From NCBI GenBank assembly GCA_017509045.1, contig JAFWQP010000106.1:1-46565 (forward strand): a DNA stretch of 46,565 nucleotides, in the 5' to 3' direction. A program made the translations under genes and the position numbers. Source of the DNA: Bacteroidales bacterium. GTDB lineage: Bacteria; Bacteroidota; Bacteroidia; Bacteroidales; P3. This document shows positions 33,689-42,443 of this stretch, in pieces. Under the pieces are notes generated by a model that saw only the letters and a list, made by a program, of their open reading frames with translations, ran no database searches and was not told the origin of the DNA. Positions within the stretch are counted from its first letter, which is position 1. Each line of letters begins with the position of its first letter.

Positions 33689-34459
33689 TTAGACTAGGGT
33701 GTATTGGGTGAGAAGCGACTGGGTGCCTTCGCGGCCATTGTTCATCATGACATCGATAATGGAGAGGTTGGGGACGAACTCGCCAGCCTTGGTGTCCTGC
33801 CGATATTGGATAGGGTTGGTTTGTACGAAGTTAATGCGGATACCGTATTGCGCGAACTCGTCGGGGGAATATAGCTGCTGTCCGCCGATGGCGTTGATGA
33901 AGTGGTCGGCACCTTCGCGGCGGCACATCTCGATGACTCGCGCCACTTTGCGGATAGGTCGGGTGGTTTGGAGATATGGCAGGGGGGAATAGTCAGACTC
34001 GATGTTTTGCAGCTGCTGTTCCATGTCGAGGTAGCGGTTGTTGTCGGTTTCGATGGGGGTGGCGATGCCCAGATGGCGGGCAATGCCGACGATGGTGGCA
34101 GCGTTGAGGTCTTTGAGCAGATGGTAGTCTGGCGAGAGCAGGTCGGCGACGAGCGTGTAGGTTTCGTCGTAGTAGGGCTTGCGGCTGTAGCACATCTGCA
34201 TGGTGCGTAGCAGCTTTTCTTTCCACGGCTTGGTGTTGTCGATTTCGACGTCGTGAATCATAGTATGCGAGCTTTTACAGCGGAGGGGTACGGTGGTGAG
34301 GACCACGGTGCCGTCGCGCATGAGGAGGCGGTTGCGATTCATCCAAGCCTCTTTGATAAAGGTGAGGTTGCTATATAGGATGTACTTGTCCACCGCCGCA
34401 ATAGCTTGGAAGTAGCCTATATAGGGCATGAAGTAGGGCTGCATGATGGCGAGACGCAT
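33689..34459 (-). CDS. WbqC-like family protein
   Basis: The 256-residue protein opens RLAIMQPYFMPYIGYFQAIAAVD and continues YILYSNLTFIKEAWMNRNRLL, the clear start of the WbqC family. INAIGGQQLYSPDEFAQYGI near the C-terminus is another family block. WbqC proteins occur in O-antigen and capsule clusters, and their reaction is not firmly known; some are proposed to transfer small amino or acyl groups to sugars. It sits between two GT2 genes. Confidence 0.88.
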   Translation of the reverse strand: MRLAIMQPYFMPYIGYFQAIAAVDKYILYSNLTFIKEAWMNRNRLLMRDGTVVLTTVPLRCKSSHTMIHDVEIDNTKPWKEKLLRTMQMCYSRKPYYDETYTLVADLLSPDYHLLKDLNAATIVGIARHLGIATPIETDNNRYLDMEQQLQNIESDYSPLPYLQTTRPIRKVARVIEMCRREGADHFINAIGGQQLYSPDEFAQYGIRINFVQTNPIQYRQDTKAGEFVPNLSIIDVMMNNGREGTQSLLTQYTLV

Positions 34460-34472
34460 GACGAGGTGGGGG

Positions 34473-35513
34473 CTAATGGACTAATAGGGTATAGAGTTTG
34501 TCGGCAGTGGCCTGACTGTGGTCGGAACGGTGGTGTATCTTGTAGTATTGCAGCAGGGCTCGGGCGATGCGGAGTCGCGAAAGGATGCCGCGTTGGCCTT
34601 TGGCAAAGTATTGGAAGATGAATGCATCGAACTGGGCATAGTAGCACTCGGTGCTGTCGGTAAGGGGGATGCGGTGGAGCAGTGTTTGTCGCAGTAGTGC
34701 GGCGAGCTCGCGGTTGTATTGTGTGATGAAGAGTGTCCTAAACTTGGGTATGAGCATAGCGTGCTGGATGGGCAGTAGGGCAAAGAGGAGCTGACGGTCG
34801 GCACCACGGTCGGAGTTGCTGATGCTGCCGCCATATTGCACCCATACGTAGTCGGCACGGTCGACGAACACTACTCTACCGAATTGTAGGTGATAGTAGG
34901 TGATGATGGTGTCGTCGTAAAGCTTGCCATATTTCTCGGCGGGATTTTCGCCCAGAGGGTTGCGCCGAATCATGTAGGTGGGGTTGAGCCCACAGAGTCC
35001 TTCGCGGATAAGGCGGGCAGGTGTGAGTTTGGCACCGTTTTTGAGTTTGGGGTGCTTGGGCCAGGCATAGCCAGACTCCAGAGGCGCACCTTCGCGCACC
35101 TGCCATACGCGCTGTTGGCATAGGGCACAGTCGGGGTTGTCTAGCAGTGCCTGCAGTTGCAGGGGGTATATGTCGTCGCTTTTCAGGTAGTCGTCGGCAT
35201 CGATGTTGACGAAGAAGTCGCCCTGCGCATGACGGTAGGCGTTAGCCTTGTTCCAGCCGCAGCGTTCGCTACGGTTAGAGGGGTTGCATTCGTCGGAATT
35301 GCAATGTACGCCACGGACGATGGTGGGATAGAGCTGCTCATAGTGATGGATGAGATTCCATGTGCCATCGGTGGAGCGGTCGTCGGAAACGATAATCTCA
35401 TAGGGCACATCGAGCCGCTGCGACAATATGCTGTCGAGACATCGCGACAGGAGGTGACCCTGATTGTGCGACACCACTAAGACACTTAGTACTATATGCT
35501 CTTGGCTAACCAC
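34473..35513 (-). CDS. GT2 family glycosyltransferase
   Basis: The 346-residue protein opens LSVLVVSHNQGHLLSRCLDSIL and has IIVSDDRSTDGTWNL and the metal site FVNIDADDYLKSDDI. The GT-A domain spans about 230 residues, followed by a helical tail. It is 13 nt from the WbqC-like gene and 131 nt after wzt. The gap in between holds a tandem AT-rich repeat. Confidence 0.92.
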   Translation of the reverse strand: MVSQEHIVLSVLVVSHNQGHLLSRCLDSILSQRLDVPYEIIVSDDRSTDGTWNLIHHYEQLYPTIVRGVHCNSDECNPSNRSERCGWNKANAYRHAQGDFFVNIDADDYLKSDDIYPLQLQALLDNPDCALCQQRVWQVREGAPLESGYAWPKHPKLKNGAKLTPARLIREGLCGLNPTYMIRRNPLGENPAEKYGKLYDDTIITYYHLQFGRVVFVDRADYVWVQYGGSISNSDRGADRQLLFALLPIQHAMLIPKFRTLFITQYNRELAALLRQTLLHRIPLTDSTECYYAQFDAFIFQYFAKGQRGILSRLRIARALLQYYKIHHRSDHSQATADKLYTLLVH

Positions 35514-35558
35514 TTATTAAATTGAAAATTGAAAATTGAAAAAGGGCTTCGCCTACCT

Positions 35559-35657
35559 CTTAGTTTTTAGTTTTTACTTCTTACTTCAAGAGATTGCTCC
35601 CGCCCAACTTCTTAGTTCTTAGTTCTTACTTCTTACTTCAAGAATTATTCCCATGCC
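35559..35657. repeat. Two tandem copies of an AT-rich intergenic repeat reaching the wzt stop
   Basis: Copies at about 35559-35604 and 35611-35657 share CTTAGTT-TTAGTT-TTACTTCTTACTTCAAGA and differ at a few positions. The second copy runs over the wzt stop codon at 35645. Reverse-orientation words of the same kind (GAAGTAAGAA, GAACTAAGAACT) occur at about 29365-29390. Confidence 0.7.
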
Positions 35658-36883
35658 GACTGTAGCACCACTTTGGAGGCTCGGTCGTAGGGGGTGATGC
35701 GGTGGATGAAGGTTTCGTTCTGCGTGACACGGAAGCGGACGCAGCTGTGCACCATGTCGTAGGTGGTGTAGGGGTTGCCCAGCCAGATGCTGGAGTTGTA
35801 GCAGCCGGGAGCGAAGTTGACGTTGCGCATGCGGCAGCGGACGGTGCATTTCTCGCCTACGGACATGTGGGGTATATGGTAGTCGTCGTCGTAGTTGGAA
35901 ACGTGGGCTATCTGCTTGCCCAACTCGTCGGTGATGTCGAAACTGATGTCTACCATGTCGGCTTCGCGGACGGCCTCGAGGTCTAGTTCTATTTCTAGGT
36001 CTTCGCCGAGGGTGACGGTGCCGCTGCTGAGACGGAAGTCGCGCACACGCACAGCTCCGTTGCCCGAACGGTTGAAGTCGTTGACGCTCTTCATGCCGCC
36101 CAAATAGTAGTCCACCACATCGCCCACTTCGCCAGTCATCTCAACCATGCCGTTTTTGAGCAATATGCCGTGGTGGCAGAGCTGCTGGATGCTCGCCATG
36201 TTGTGGCTCACGAAGAGTACCGTACGGCCCTCGGTGCTACTCACGTCCTGCATCTTGCCGATAGCCTTTTTCTGGAATTCAGCATCGCCGACAGCCAGCA
36301 CCTCGTCGACGACGAGTATCTCAGGCTCGAGGAAGGCAGCGACAGCGAAACCGAGGCGGACGGTCATACCAGAGCTGTAACGTTTGACAGGGGTGTCGAT
36401 GTAACGTTCGCAGCCGCTGAAGTCAACTATCTCGTCCAGTTTTCGGGCTATCTCGGCCTTAGTCATACCCAGAATGGCACCATTGAGGTAGATGTTCTCA
36501 CGTCCGGTCATTTCACCATGGAAGCCTGTGCCCACCTCAAGCAGCGAGCCGATGCGACCACGCGCCTTGATGGTGCCGGTGGTGGGGCCTGTGACCTTGG
36601 AAAGAATCTTGAGCAGGGTGCTCTTGCCAGCGCCGTTGCGGCCTATGATGCCGATGACGTCGCCCTGCTCCACCTTGAAGTCGATATTCTTAAGCGCCCA
36701 TACATATTCGCTGTCGGCTTTCTTGGAGCGGTCGTTGATAGAGCCGACCTTAAGATAGGGGTCTTCCTTGCCCAATATGTTGATAGTCCACCAACGTTGG
36801 AGGTCGTGGCTGAGGGTACGCGTAGATACGAGACCTAGCCGATACTGCTTGGAAACATTGTTGAATTCGATTGCTGTAGCCAT
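35645..36883 (-). CDS. wzt: ABC transporter ATPase Wzt with C-terminal carbohydrate-binding domain
   Basis: It powers export of a lipid-linked polysaccharide across the inner membrane with Wzm. The 412-residue protein has Walker A GRNGAGKST (81-89), signature YSSGM (169-173), Walker B ILVVDE (189-194) and H-loop His227. From about residue 265 to the end is an extra beta-rich domain (GAVRVRDFRLSSGTVTLGED, FDITDELGKQIAHVSN, CYNSSIWLGNPYTTYDMV) of the Wzt_C type, which in O-antigen systems recognises the finished chain end. The start at ATG 36883 is 4 nt after fcl; the longer frame to 37087 lies inside fcl. Confidence 0.92.
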   Translation of the reverse strand: MATAIEFNNVSKQYRLGLVSTRTLSHDLQRWWTINILGKEDPYLKVGSINDRSKKADSEYVWALKNIDFKVEQGDVIGIIGRNGAGKSTLLKILSKVTGPTTGTIKARGRIGSLLEVGTGFHGEMTGRENIYLNGAILGMTKAEIARKLDEIVDFSGCERYIDTPVKRYSSGMTVRLGFAVAAFLEPEILVVDEVLAVGDAEFQKKAIGKMQDVSSTEGRTVLFVSHNMASIQQLCHHGILLKNGMVEMTGEVGDVVDYYLGGMKSVNDFNRSGNGAVRVRDFRLSSGTVTLGEDLEIELDLEAVREADMVDISFDITDELGKQIAHVSNYDDDYHIPHMSVGEKCTVRCRMRNVNFAPGCYNSSIWLGNPYTTYDMVHSCVRFRVTQNETFIHRITPYDRASKVVLQSAWE

Positions 36884-36887
36884 AATA

Positions 36888-37829
36888 TTATCTTTCAGCC
36901 CGTAGGGGCGAATGTAAAAAATCTTCGTAAGCGAGGGCGATGCCCTGTTCCAACTCAGTGGTGTAGGTCCACCCAAGGCGGGTGGCCTTGCTGACATCGA
37001 GCAGTTTGCGCGGAGTGCCGTTGGGACGGCTGGTGTCCCAGCGGATGGCACCTTGGTAGCCCACGGTGCGCGCCACCAGCTCAGCAAGTGCCTTGATGGT
37101 TATTTCTTTGCCCGTGCCTGCGTTGACGGTCTCGCTGCCGCTGTAGTTGTTCATCAGGAATACGCATAGGTTGGCGAGGTCGTCGACATAGAGAAACTCG
37201 CGCAGGGGGGAACCGTCGCCCCAGCAAACCACCTCCTTCACGCCCGCCACCTTCGCCTCATGAAAGCGACGTATCATGGCGGGGAGCACATGGCTGTGCT
37301 CGGGATGGTAGTTGTCGTTGGGACCGTAGAGGTTGGTGGGCATGACGCTGATATAGTCGGTGCCGTACTGGCGGTTGAGGTATTCGCAATATTTCAACCC
37401 CGAAATCTTGGCAAGAGCATACGCCTCGTTAGTTCCCTCCAAAGCAGAGGTGAGCAGACAGCTCTCGGGCATGGGCTGGGGAGCAAGACGGGGATAGATG
37501 CAGCTGGAGCCAAGGAACTCAAGTTTCTTGCATCCGTTGAGCCATGCCGAATGGATGACATTCATCTCCAACGCCATATTCTGATACATAAAGTCGGCTG
37601 GGGCACTCTGGTTGGCAACGATGCCACCCACCTTGGCGGCAGCCAGAAAGACGTATTCGGGACGCTCGTGAGCAAAGAACTGTTCCACCGCCTCCTGTCG
37701 GGTCAGGTCTAACTCGGCATGGGTGCGGGTGACAATATTGTTGTAACCCTGCCGCTGCAATTCGCGCACTATCGCAGAGCCTACCATACCACGATGACCA
37801 GCCACATATATTTTAGCGTCCTTGTTCAT
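36888..37829 (-). CDS. fcl: GDP-L-fucose synthase
   Basis: It epimerises and reduces GDP-4-keto-6-deoxymannose to GDP-L-fucose with NADPH. The 313-residue SDR has GHRGMVGS at 11-18, the FLGSSCIYP block with the catalytic Ser/Cys at 108-110, and YALAK with Tyr137 and Lys141. [27 protein letters not shown] is the family's characteristic segment. It lies just downstream of gmd, so the pair completes the GDP-fucose route from GDP-mannose. The glycan is therefore likely to contain fucose. Confidence 0.95.
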   Translation of the reverse strand: MNKDAKIYVAGHRGMVGSAIVRELQRQGYNNIVTRTHAELDLTRQEAVEQFFAHERPEYVFLAAAKVGGIVANQSAPADFMYQNMALEMNVIHSAWLNGCKKLEFLGSSCIYPRLAPQPMPESCLLTSALEGTNEAYALAKISGLKYCEYLNRQYGTDYISVMPTNLYGPNDNYHPEHSHVLPAMIRRFHEAKVAGVKEVVCWGDGSPLREFLYVDDLANLCVFLMNNYSGSETVNAGTGKEITIKALAELVARTVGYQGAIRWDTSRPNGTPRKLLDVSKATRLGWTYTTELEQGIALAYEDFLHSPLRAER

Positions 37830-37912
37830 GAGATGTTCGAATAATCAAATTATTAGATTTCGAATTGAAAATAATAATTTGCCTCACCCAGCTATTTTTC
37901 ACTTTTCATTTT

Positions 37913-39004
37913 TCACTTTACGATACCCTTTTCAAGATATTCTGCCAGATTGCAGCGCACATGGGCGGCAGCGTCGTCGGATGCCACCTTCGCCATATCG
38001 TTTTCCACCATGCGGCGCACCAGCTGCGAGAATGGAGTCTTGGAGGGGTTCCACCCCAACAACCGCTTTGCCTTAGAGGCGTCGCCCAAGAGGTTCACCA
38101 CGTCGGTGGGACGATAGAAATCGGGGCTGACCTCCACCAGCACCTTGCCTGTCTGACAGTCGATGCCTTTCTCGTCGATGCCTTCACCTTCCCAGCGCAA
38201 TTCGATGCCGGCATAGTGGAATGCCAACTGGCAGAACTCGCGCACGCTGTGCTGCTCACCTGTGGCGATGACAAAATCGTCGGGCTTATCGTGCTGCAAT
38301 ATCATCCACATACACTCCACATAATCCTTTGCATAACCCCAGTCGCGCAGCGACGAGAGGTTGCCCAACAGCAGGCGCTCCTGCTTGCCCTGACGGATGC
38401 GTGCCGCAGCCAAGGTTATCTTGCGTGTGACGAAGGTCTCACCTCGCCGCTCGCTCTCGTGGTTGAACAATATACCGTTGCAGCAAAACATGTTGTATGC
38501 CTCGCGGTATTCTTTCACTATCCAGTAGCCGTAGAGTTTCGCCACAGCGTATGGACTATAGGGATAGAAGGGGGTTTCCTCGTTCTGCGGCACCGACACA
38601 ACACGACCATACAATTCCGATGTGCTGGCCTGATAGATGCGACAACTATGCTCCAGGCCGCATTGGCGCACAGCCTCTAGGATGCGCAACACCCCGGTGG
38701 CATCAACGTTGGCGGTGTATTCGGGTGCGTCGAAACTGACCTGCACATGACTTTGTGCCGCCAAATTGTATACCTCGTCGGGCCGTACCTTCGACACCAC
38801 TTGCACCATGCTCAGTGTGTCGCCCATGTCGCCATAGTGAAGGTGGAAACGCTCATGCCCTTCGAGGTGGGCAATCCTTTCGCGGTAGTCCACCGACGAG
38901 CGACGGATGATACCATGCACGTCGTAACCCTTCTCAAGAAGGAACTCCGCGAGATAACTCCCATCTTGTCCGGTAATGCCCGTTATCAGTGCCGACTTAG
39001 CCAT
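37913..39004 (-). CDS. gmd: GDP-mannose 4,6-dehydratase
   Basis: It converts GDP-D-mannose to GDP-4-keto-6-deoxymannose. The 363-residue extended SDR has [45 protein letters not shown] (catalytic Thr128 and Glu130) and [11 protein letters not shown] with Tyr152 and Lys156. [21 protein letters not shown] is also diagnostic. Its product feeds Fcl, 83 nt further on, and could also feed the aminotransferase at 9.9 kb. It lies between wzm and fcl. Confidence 0.96.
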   Translation of the reverse strand: MAKSALITGITGQDGSYLAEFLLEKGYDVHGIIRRSSVDYRERIAHLEGHERFHLHYGDMGDTLSMVQVVSKVRPDEVYNLAAQSHVQVSFDAPEYTANVDATGVLRILEAVRQCGLEHSCRIYQASTSELYGRVVSVPQNEETPFYPYSPYAVAKLYGYWIVKEYREAYNMFCCNGILFNHESERRGETFVTRKITLAAARIRQGKQERLLLGNLSSLRDWGYAKDYVECMWMILQHDKPDDFVIATGEQHSVREFCQLAFHYAGIELRWEGEGIDEKGIDCQTGKVLVEVSPDFYRPTDVVNLLGDASKAKRLLGWNPSKTPFSQLVRRMVENDMAKVASDDAAAHVRCNLAEYLEKGIVK

Positions 39005-39025
39005 GAAACTATCCAGTTTTATAAA

Positions 39026-39895
39026 TTACACCGTATCCATGAAACTCTTCTGAGTCTTATTGAAGATGACCACGCCAAAGGCGAGCAGCACCACCATGAA
39101 CACAAAGCTATACGCCAGCCATTGCCAGCCGATAAACTCGCCTGCGCCGAGGGCGCCATATTTGAAGGTCTCCAGCACGGGGGTCACAGGATTGAGGTGC
39201 ATGATGGTATAGAGGTCCATGCCTGCAGCCATCTTGCCCTTCACCAAGCTCAACGGATAGACGATAGGCGTGGCATACATCCAAAGCGACACCACAAAGG
39301 AGAACAATATCTGCAAATCTCTATACTTGGTGGTCATACTCGAAATGAGGATGCCGAAACCCAACGCCAATCCAGCCAACATCACCACCAACACCGGGAA
39401 CAGCAGGATATACCACGTAAGATGGGCAGTGCATCCTTGAATGGCATAGATGACATACACCACAACAAAGAGTCCCAATTGGATGCCAAAGCGCAGCAGG
39501 TTAGATGTGACGGTGGCGAGCGGCGTAATCAGGCGTGGGAAATAGACCTTGCCAAACAGGCCGCTGTTGCTCACAAAGGTGTTAGACGTACGACCCAGAC
39601 AGTCGGAGAAATAATGCCACATGCAGGTACCCGACAGATAGAATAGCGGCTGCGGGATATCGTCGGTGGCGATGCCTGCGATGCCGCCGAACACCACCAT
39701 GTACATAATGACTGTAAGCACGGGCTGGATGACAAACCACAGCGGGCCTAACACCGTCTGTTTATACTGTGTGATAATATTACGCTTCACAAACAGCGTG
39801 TAGAGGTCGCGATAGCGCCACAACTCCTTGAAATCGACAGCCAATAATTTATCCTTTGGCTTAATGATGGTTGTCCACTCTTGTGTCTCGTTCAT
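39026..39895 (-). CDS. wzm: ABC polysaccharide export permease Wzm
   Basis: This 289-residue ABC-2 type permease has about six membrane segments (LWFVIQPVLTVIMYMVVFGGIAG, LFVVVYVIYAI, WYILLFPVLVVMLAGLALGFGILIS, LFSFVVSLWMYATPIVYPLS, WLAYSFVFMVVLLAFGVVIF). It opens with a soluble KELWRYRDLYTLFVKRNIITQYKQTVLGP helix typical of Wzm/KpsM. It pairs with Wzt, encoded 2.1 kb downstream after gmd and fcl. No Wzx flippase is found in the window. Confidence 0.93.
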   Translation of the reverse strand: MNETQEWTTIIKPKDKLLAVDFKELWRYRDLYTLFVKRNIITQYKQTVLGPLWFVIQPVLTVIMYMVVFGGIAGIATDDIPQPLFYLSGTCMWHYFSDCLGRTSNTFVSNSGLFGKVYFPRLITPLATVTSNLLRFGIQLGLFVVVYVIYAIQGCTAHLTWYILLFPVLVVMLAGLALGFGILISSMTTKYRDLQILFSFVVSLWMYATPIVYPLSLVKGKMAAGMDLYTIMHLNPVTPVLETFKYGALGAGEFIGWQWLAYSFVFMVVLLAFGVVIFNKTQKSFMDTV

Positions 39896-39920
39896 ATAGT
39901 TTTGATTCTATAATAATCGG

Positions 39921-41108
39921 TTAGTGTGAATGTTTATGATGGAAGAAAATATTTCCTACAATACCCCAGAAGTATTTCCAATCGGTGCGGAAGGGATGCT
40001 TCAGATACGCCTCCACATACCGCCGTTCCGACTCTTGGATGCCTTCCAGCGTTTCGGGCTGCTCCTTCTCATAATACAGCGGCGGCAGCAATCCCGGCTT
40101 GGTCTTGATGCGCAACTGCTGCATTTCGGGCGTGTATAGGCTGAAGAACTGTCGCGACAGCGGCCTCACCCCCACCAACTTCATCTCACCCTTCAGCATG
40201 TTCACCACCATCGGCAGCTCGTCGAGCCATGTCTTACGCAGGAAAGCACCCATGGTGTTCACCCTGTAATCGTGGTAGAACTTGCCGCTCTTATCCAACT
40301 TGCGGTGCTGATACACATACTCCTGCAAATACTCGCTATACGAATACATCGTGCGGAACTTATACACCGTTATCAGCTTGCCGCCCTTACCCACTCGGAT
40401 TAGCTTGGCGATAGGCGACGAACTGGGGATACCCTCCCTCTGAGGTTCTTTAGCCCTGCGGGCTATCACGCGGAACTCGCCATGTGCCGTATTCTCGTAC
40501 ACCACTTCGAAGCCGGCGTGATACAGCCTTCCCAATACCTCCACACGGTGGAACGTGCGATTGCGTCCCTTCGTCACGGCGAAATACAGCACCTTCAATC
40601 CTGGCATTTTCGGACACACGCGGTGCCACAGGTAATGTATGCCGTAGTAAATTCGGTTGATACCCTTTGGGTAACGGCTGTAAAAAACCGCCTTTTTCAC
40701 CGACGAGGTGCGACAACAGCACACCAAATAGCCCCCCTGCACCAAATTCTCGTTAGCGTTGAACAGAAACTTGTCCAACTCATATATCGTATGCAACGGT
40801 CGTTGCACAAATATCGCCTCATACAGTCCCCCCTCTGCCTCACAACGAGGGATGGGGTCGCCACCGTTATTCCTCATCTTCCAAAGTAGCGACGTAGGGG
40901 CAAACTCGTCACGGTGGTCCGCAAACCAGCGGTACACCTGTTTCAAGGGTTCCTGCTCCACATTCTCGAAGGCCCTGCGCACATCCGCATTCTCAATATC
41001 CTCGGCCTTCAACTCGTCGCACCCTTCGCTCCCCACCTCGACAAACTTGCCTTTAGGCAGATACATCTGTTCCTTTACAGGATCTAATGGAAACAACGGC
41101 TTTCTCAT
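39921..41108 (-). CDS. Initiating sugar-1-phosphate transferase with unusual soluble N-terminal domain
   Basis: This enzyme attaches the first sugar phosphate to undecaprenyl phosphate. The C-terminal half of the 395-residue protein has the bacterial sugar transferase core: GKLITVYKFRTMYSYSEYLQ, RVNTMGAFLRKTWLDELPMVVNMLKGEMKLVGVRPLSRQFF and KPGLLPPLYY. The first roughly 200 residues lack the usual four-helix membrane bundle. Instead they contain DKFLFNANENLVQGGYLVCCCRT and RLYHAGFEVVYENTAHGEFRVIARR, which resemble the end of a class I methyltransferase fold. It overlaps the UpxY gene by 4 nt, so it is translated first after the antiterminator. Confidence 0.85.
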   Translation of the reverse strand: MRKPLFPLDPVKEQMYLPKGKFVEVGSEGCDELKAEDIENADVRRAFENVEQEPLKQVYRWFADHRDEFAPTSLLWKMRNNGGDPIPRCEAEGGLYEAIFVQRPLHTIYELDKFLFNANENLVQGGYLVCCCRTSSVKKAVFYSRYPKGINRIYYGIHYLWHRVCPKMPGLKVLYFAVTKGRNRTFHRVEVLGRLYHAGFEVVYENTAHGEFRVIARRAKEPQREGIPSSSPIAKLIRVGKGGKLITVYKFRTMYSYSEYLQEYVYQHRKLDKSGKFYHDYRVNTMGAFLRKTWLDELPMVVNMLKGEMKLVGVRPLSRQFFSLYTPEMQQLRIKTKPGLLPPLYYEKEQPETLEGIQESERRYVEAYLKHPFRTDWKYFWGIVGNIFFHHKHSH

Positions 41109-41596
41109 TCGACAATAGTTTCTAAAAACTGCGGTGGTATATACGCGGTGGCCACTGCTGCCACGCCCCGTACACTTACAACCAACCGCCTGTCTTTCTT
41201 GATTCGTTTGATATAACCTTCGGCGCCCTTAAACACTCCGTCAGTCACCCTCACTCGGTCGCCTTGATGATACTCCGGTTTGTCGTCACCCAGATAACTC
41301 AACCCTTGCTGTCCCGCAGTACACACAAACACAAACACCTCCATCTCCCTATCAGGAATCGCCGAATACTGTCCCGACAACACATCCCGATAAACCCATA
41401 ATCTACCACGGTACTCATTCTCAAACTGCATCATATACTCGGCAGTGGCCTTGACGAACAGCAGCGAAGTAATCATGCTCGGAATAAAGTAGCTCACCCC
41501 ATCCGACACCAACTGCTCACGCAACGGTGTCATCCTGTTATAATAGACCTTCGCCGCATACCACCTCAAGCTATCCATTCCTATTTCGTCAGTCAT
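41105..41596 (-). CDS. UpxY/NusG-like capsule-locus antiterminator
   Basis: In Bacteroides these NusG paralogues bind RNA polymerase near the 5' leader of their own capsule operon and keep it transcribing. The 163-residue protein has an NGN-type start (LRWYAAKVYYNRMTPLREQLVSDG), SYFIPSMITSLLFVKAT, and a C-terminal KOW domain (YHQGDRVRVTDGVFKGAEGYI). It is the first gene of the locus, 4 nt overlapping the initiating transferase. Initiation at the ATG of MDSLRWY is an alternative. No UpxZ-type inhibitor gene is seen beside it. Confidence 0.88.
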   Translation of the reverse strand: MTDEIGMDSLRWYAAKVYYNRMTPLREQLVSDGVSYFIPSMITSLLFVKATAEYMMQFENEYRGRLWVYRDVLSGQYSAIPDREMEVFVFVCTAGQQGLSYLGDDKPEYHQGDRVRVTDGVFKGAEGYIKRIKKDRRLVVSVRGVAAVATAYIPPQFLETIVE

Positions 41597-41927
41597 CTGT
41601 ACCTACTGCCTAATGATTCATAACACATCCTGCCAGCCGTACCCGCATCCTTCTACACGCACTCTCACACCCTACGCCCCTTAACTCTTCGTCATTTCTC
41701 ACCCCCTTGCCATCATCCTTCTTCTCACTTCTTCTCATCTCTAATCTACGCCTTCCCTCTATGGCATTATCTGCCCTCCCCCTATGACATTGCACGGAGT
41801 TTCTGGATGATTCGGGGCTTTCAAATAACCCATTTCACGCCCGCTCCTATCCAAGAGCAGTAACGCAATCAACCTTATTTGTGCGGATTACACGGAATAC
41901 ACACACTTAATCTAATTTGCAAATATA
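41597..41927 (-). promoter_or_regulatory. Polysaccharide-locus promoter and about 320-nt leader
   Basis: The minus-strand -7 element TATATTTG lies at 41927-41920. The transcript would run about 320 nt before the UpxY start at 41596, a leader of the size on which UpxY proteins act. The RNA is purine-rich between about 41750 and 41690 (repeated GAGAAGAAG-type words). I did not find long inverted repeats flanking the promoter of the kind that mark invertible capsule promoters. Confidence 0.55.
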
Positions 41928-42167
41928 CGTTTTTTTTTACACATAGAAGATAAATTTTTAAAAAATTCACATTAACCCCTACATTATTCACTGTTTCACC
42001 AAATTCAACAACAGATACGGTTTTGCTACAATCTCACCTACCCAATCCCTCTAATCCTTCCTTTCCCCGCCTTTTCTTTCTGTTAATTTTAGTTCATCTA
42101 CTAAATGGATAGGTGATATTGAGGGCTGTTTCGTCCCGTTTTGGATACCCTTTGCCTCCACTTTAGG

Positions 42168-42211
42168 AGCGAAGGCAGAGCGAAGGCAGAGTGGAGGCAG
42201 AGCGAAGGCAT
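42168..42211. repeat. Four tandem 11-nt repeats (AGCGAAGGCAG type)
   Basis: Units occupy 42168-42178, 42179-42189, 42190-42200 and 42201-42211. Units 1 and 2 are identical, unit 3 has two changes and unit 4 one. Confidence 0.9.
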
Positions 42212-42262
42212 CTTGTGTGCCGACCGCCCATTTATATTATACCGAAAAAGCCTAAAAACAGG

Positions 42263-42302
42263 GTGCCACTTTTAAGAAAAAAAAACGGCACCAAAGTGGC
42301 AC
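42263..42302. repeat. 10-bp perfect inverted repeat with 20-nt A-rich loop
   Basis: GTGCCACTTT at 42263-42272 pairs with AAAGTGGCAC at 42293-42302. Neither side has a T-run, so an operator or hairpin is as likely as a terminator. Confidence 0.6.
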
Positions 42303-42415
42303 TCGATGACAATAACAATAACAAAAGATGTGAGACCACCATTTCCTCCCATTTCACACCTCATTTCACAAGTCGTAAGGCGAACACAATGACCGACAGC
42401 TATATACGTTCAGAT

Positions 42416-42443
42416 GTTAAATGTTAAATGTTAAATGTTAAAT
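42416..42443. repeat. Four tandem GTTAAAT heptamers
   Basis: Four exact 7-nt units lie end to end. Similar TTAAATG/CATTTAA words occur at 1213-1233 near pyrK, suggesting a common intergenic word in this genome. Confidence 0.9.

Noticed and set aside
37865-39646. Two long plus-strand open frames opposite gmd and wzm
   Set aside because: gmd and wzm are unmistakable on the minus strand. The opposite frames have no family features and no ribosome site.
41610-41795. Possible 61-codon leader peptide upstream of UpxY
   Set aside because: Its Arg/Glu-rich composition follows from the purine-rich RNA, and no ribosome site or terminator arrangement supports translation.
41820-42120. Invertible promoter of the Bacteroides capsule type
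   Set aside because: I searched by eye for long inverted repeats on both sides of the TATATTTG element and found none.
42191-42427. 78-codon plus-strand frame in the region before the M49 gene
   Set aside because: It overlaps tandem repeats and an A-rich stretch, has poor composition and no promoter or ribosome site.
42168-42443. CRISPR-like array from the short tandem repeats
   Set aside because: The units are 7 and 11 nt, contiguous, with no spacers and no cas genes nearby.
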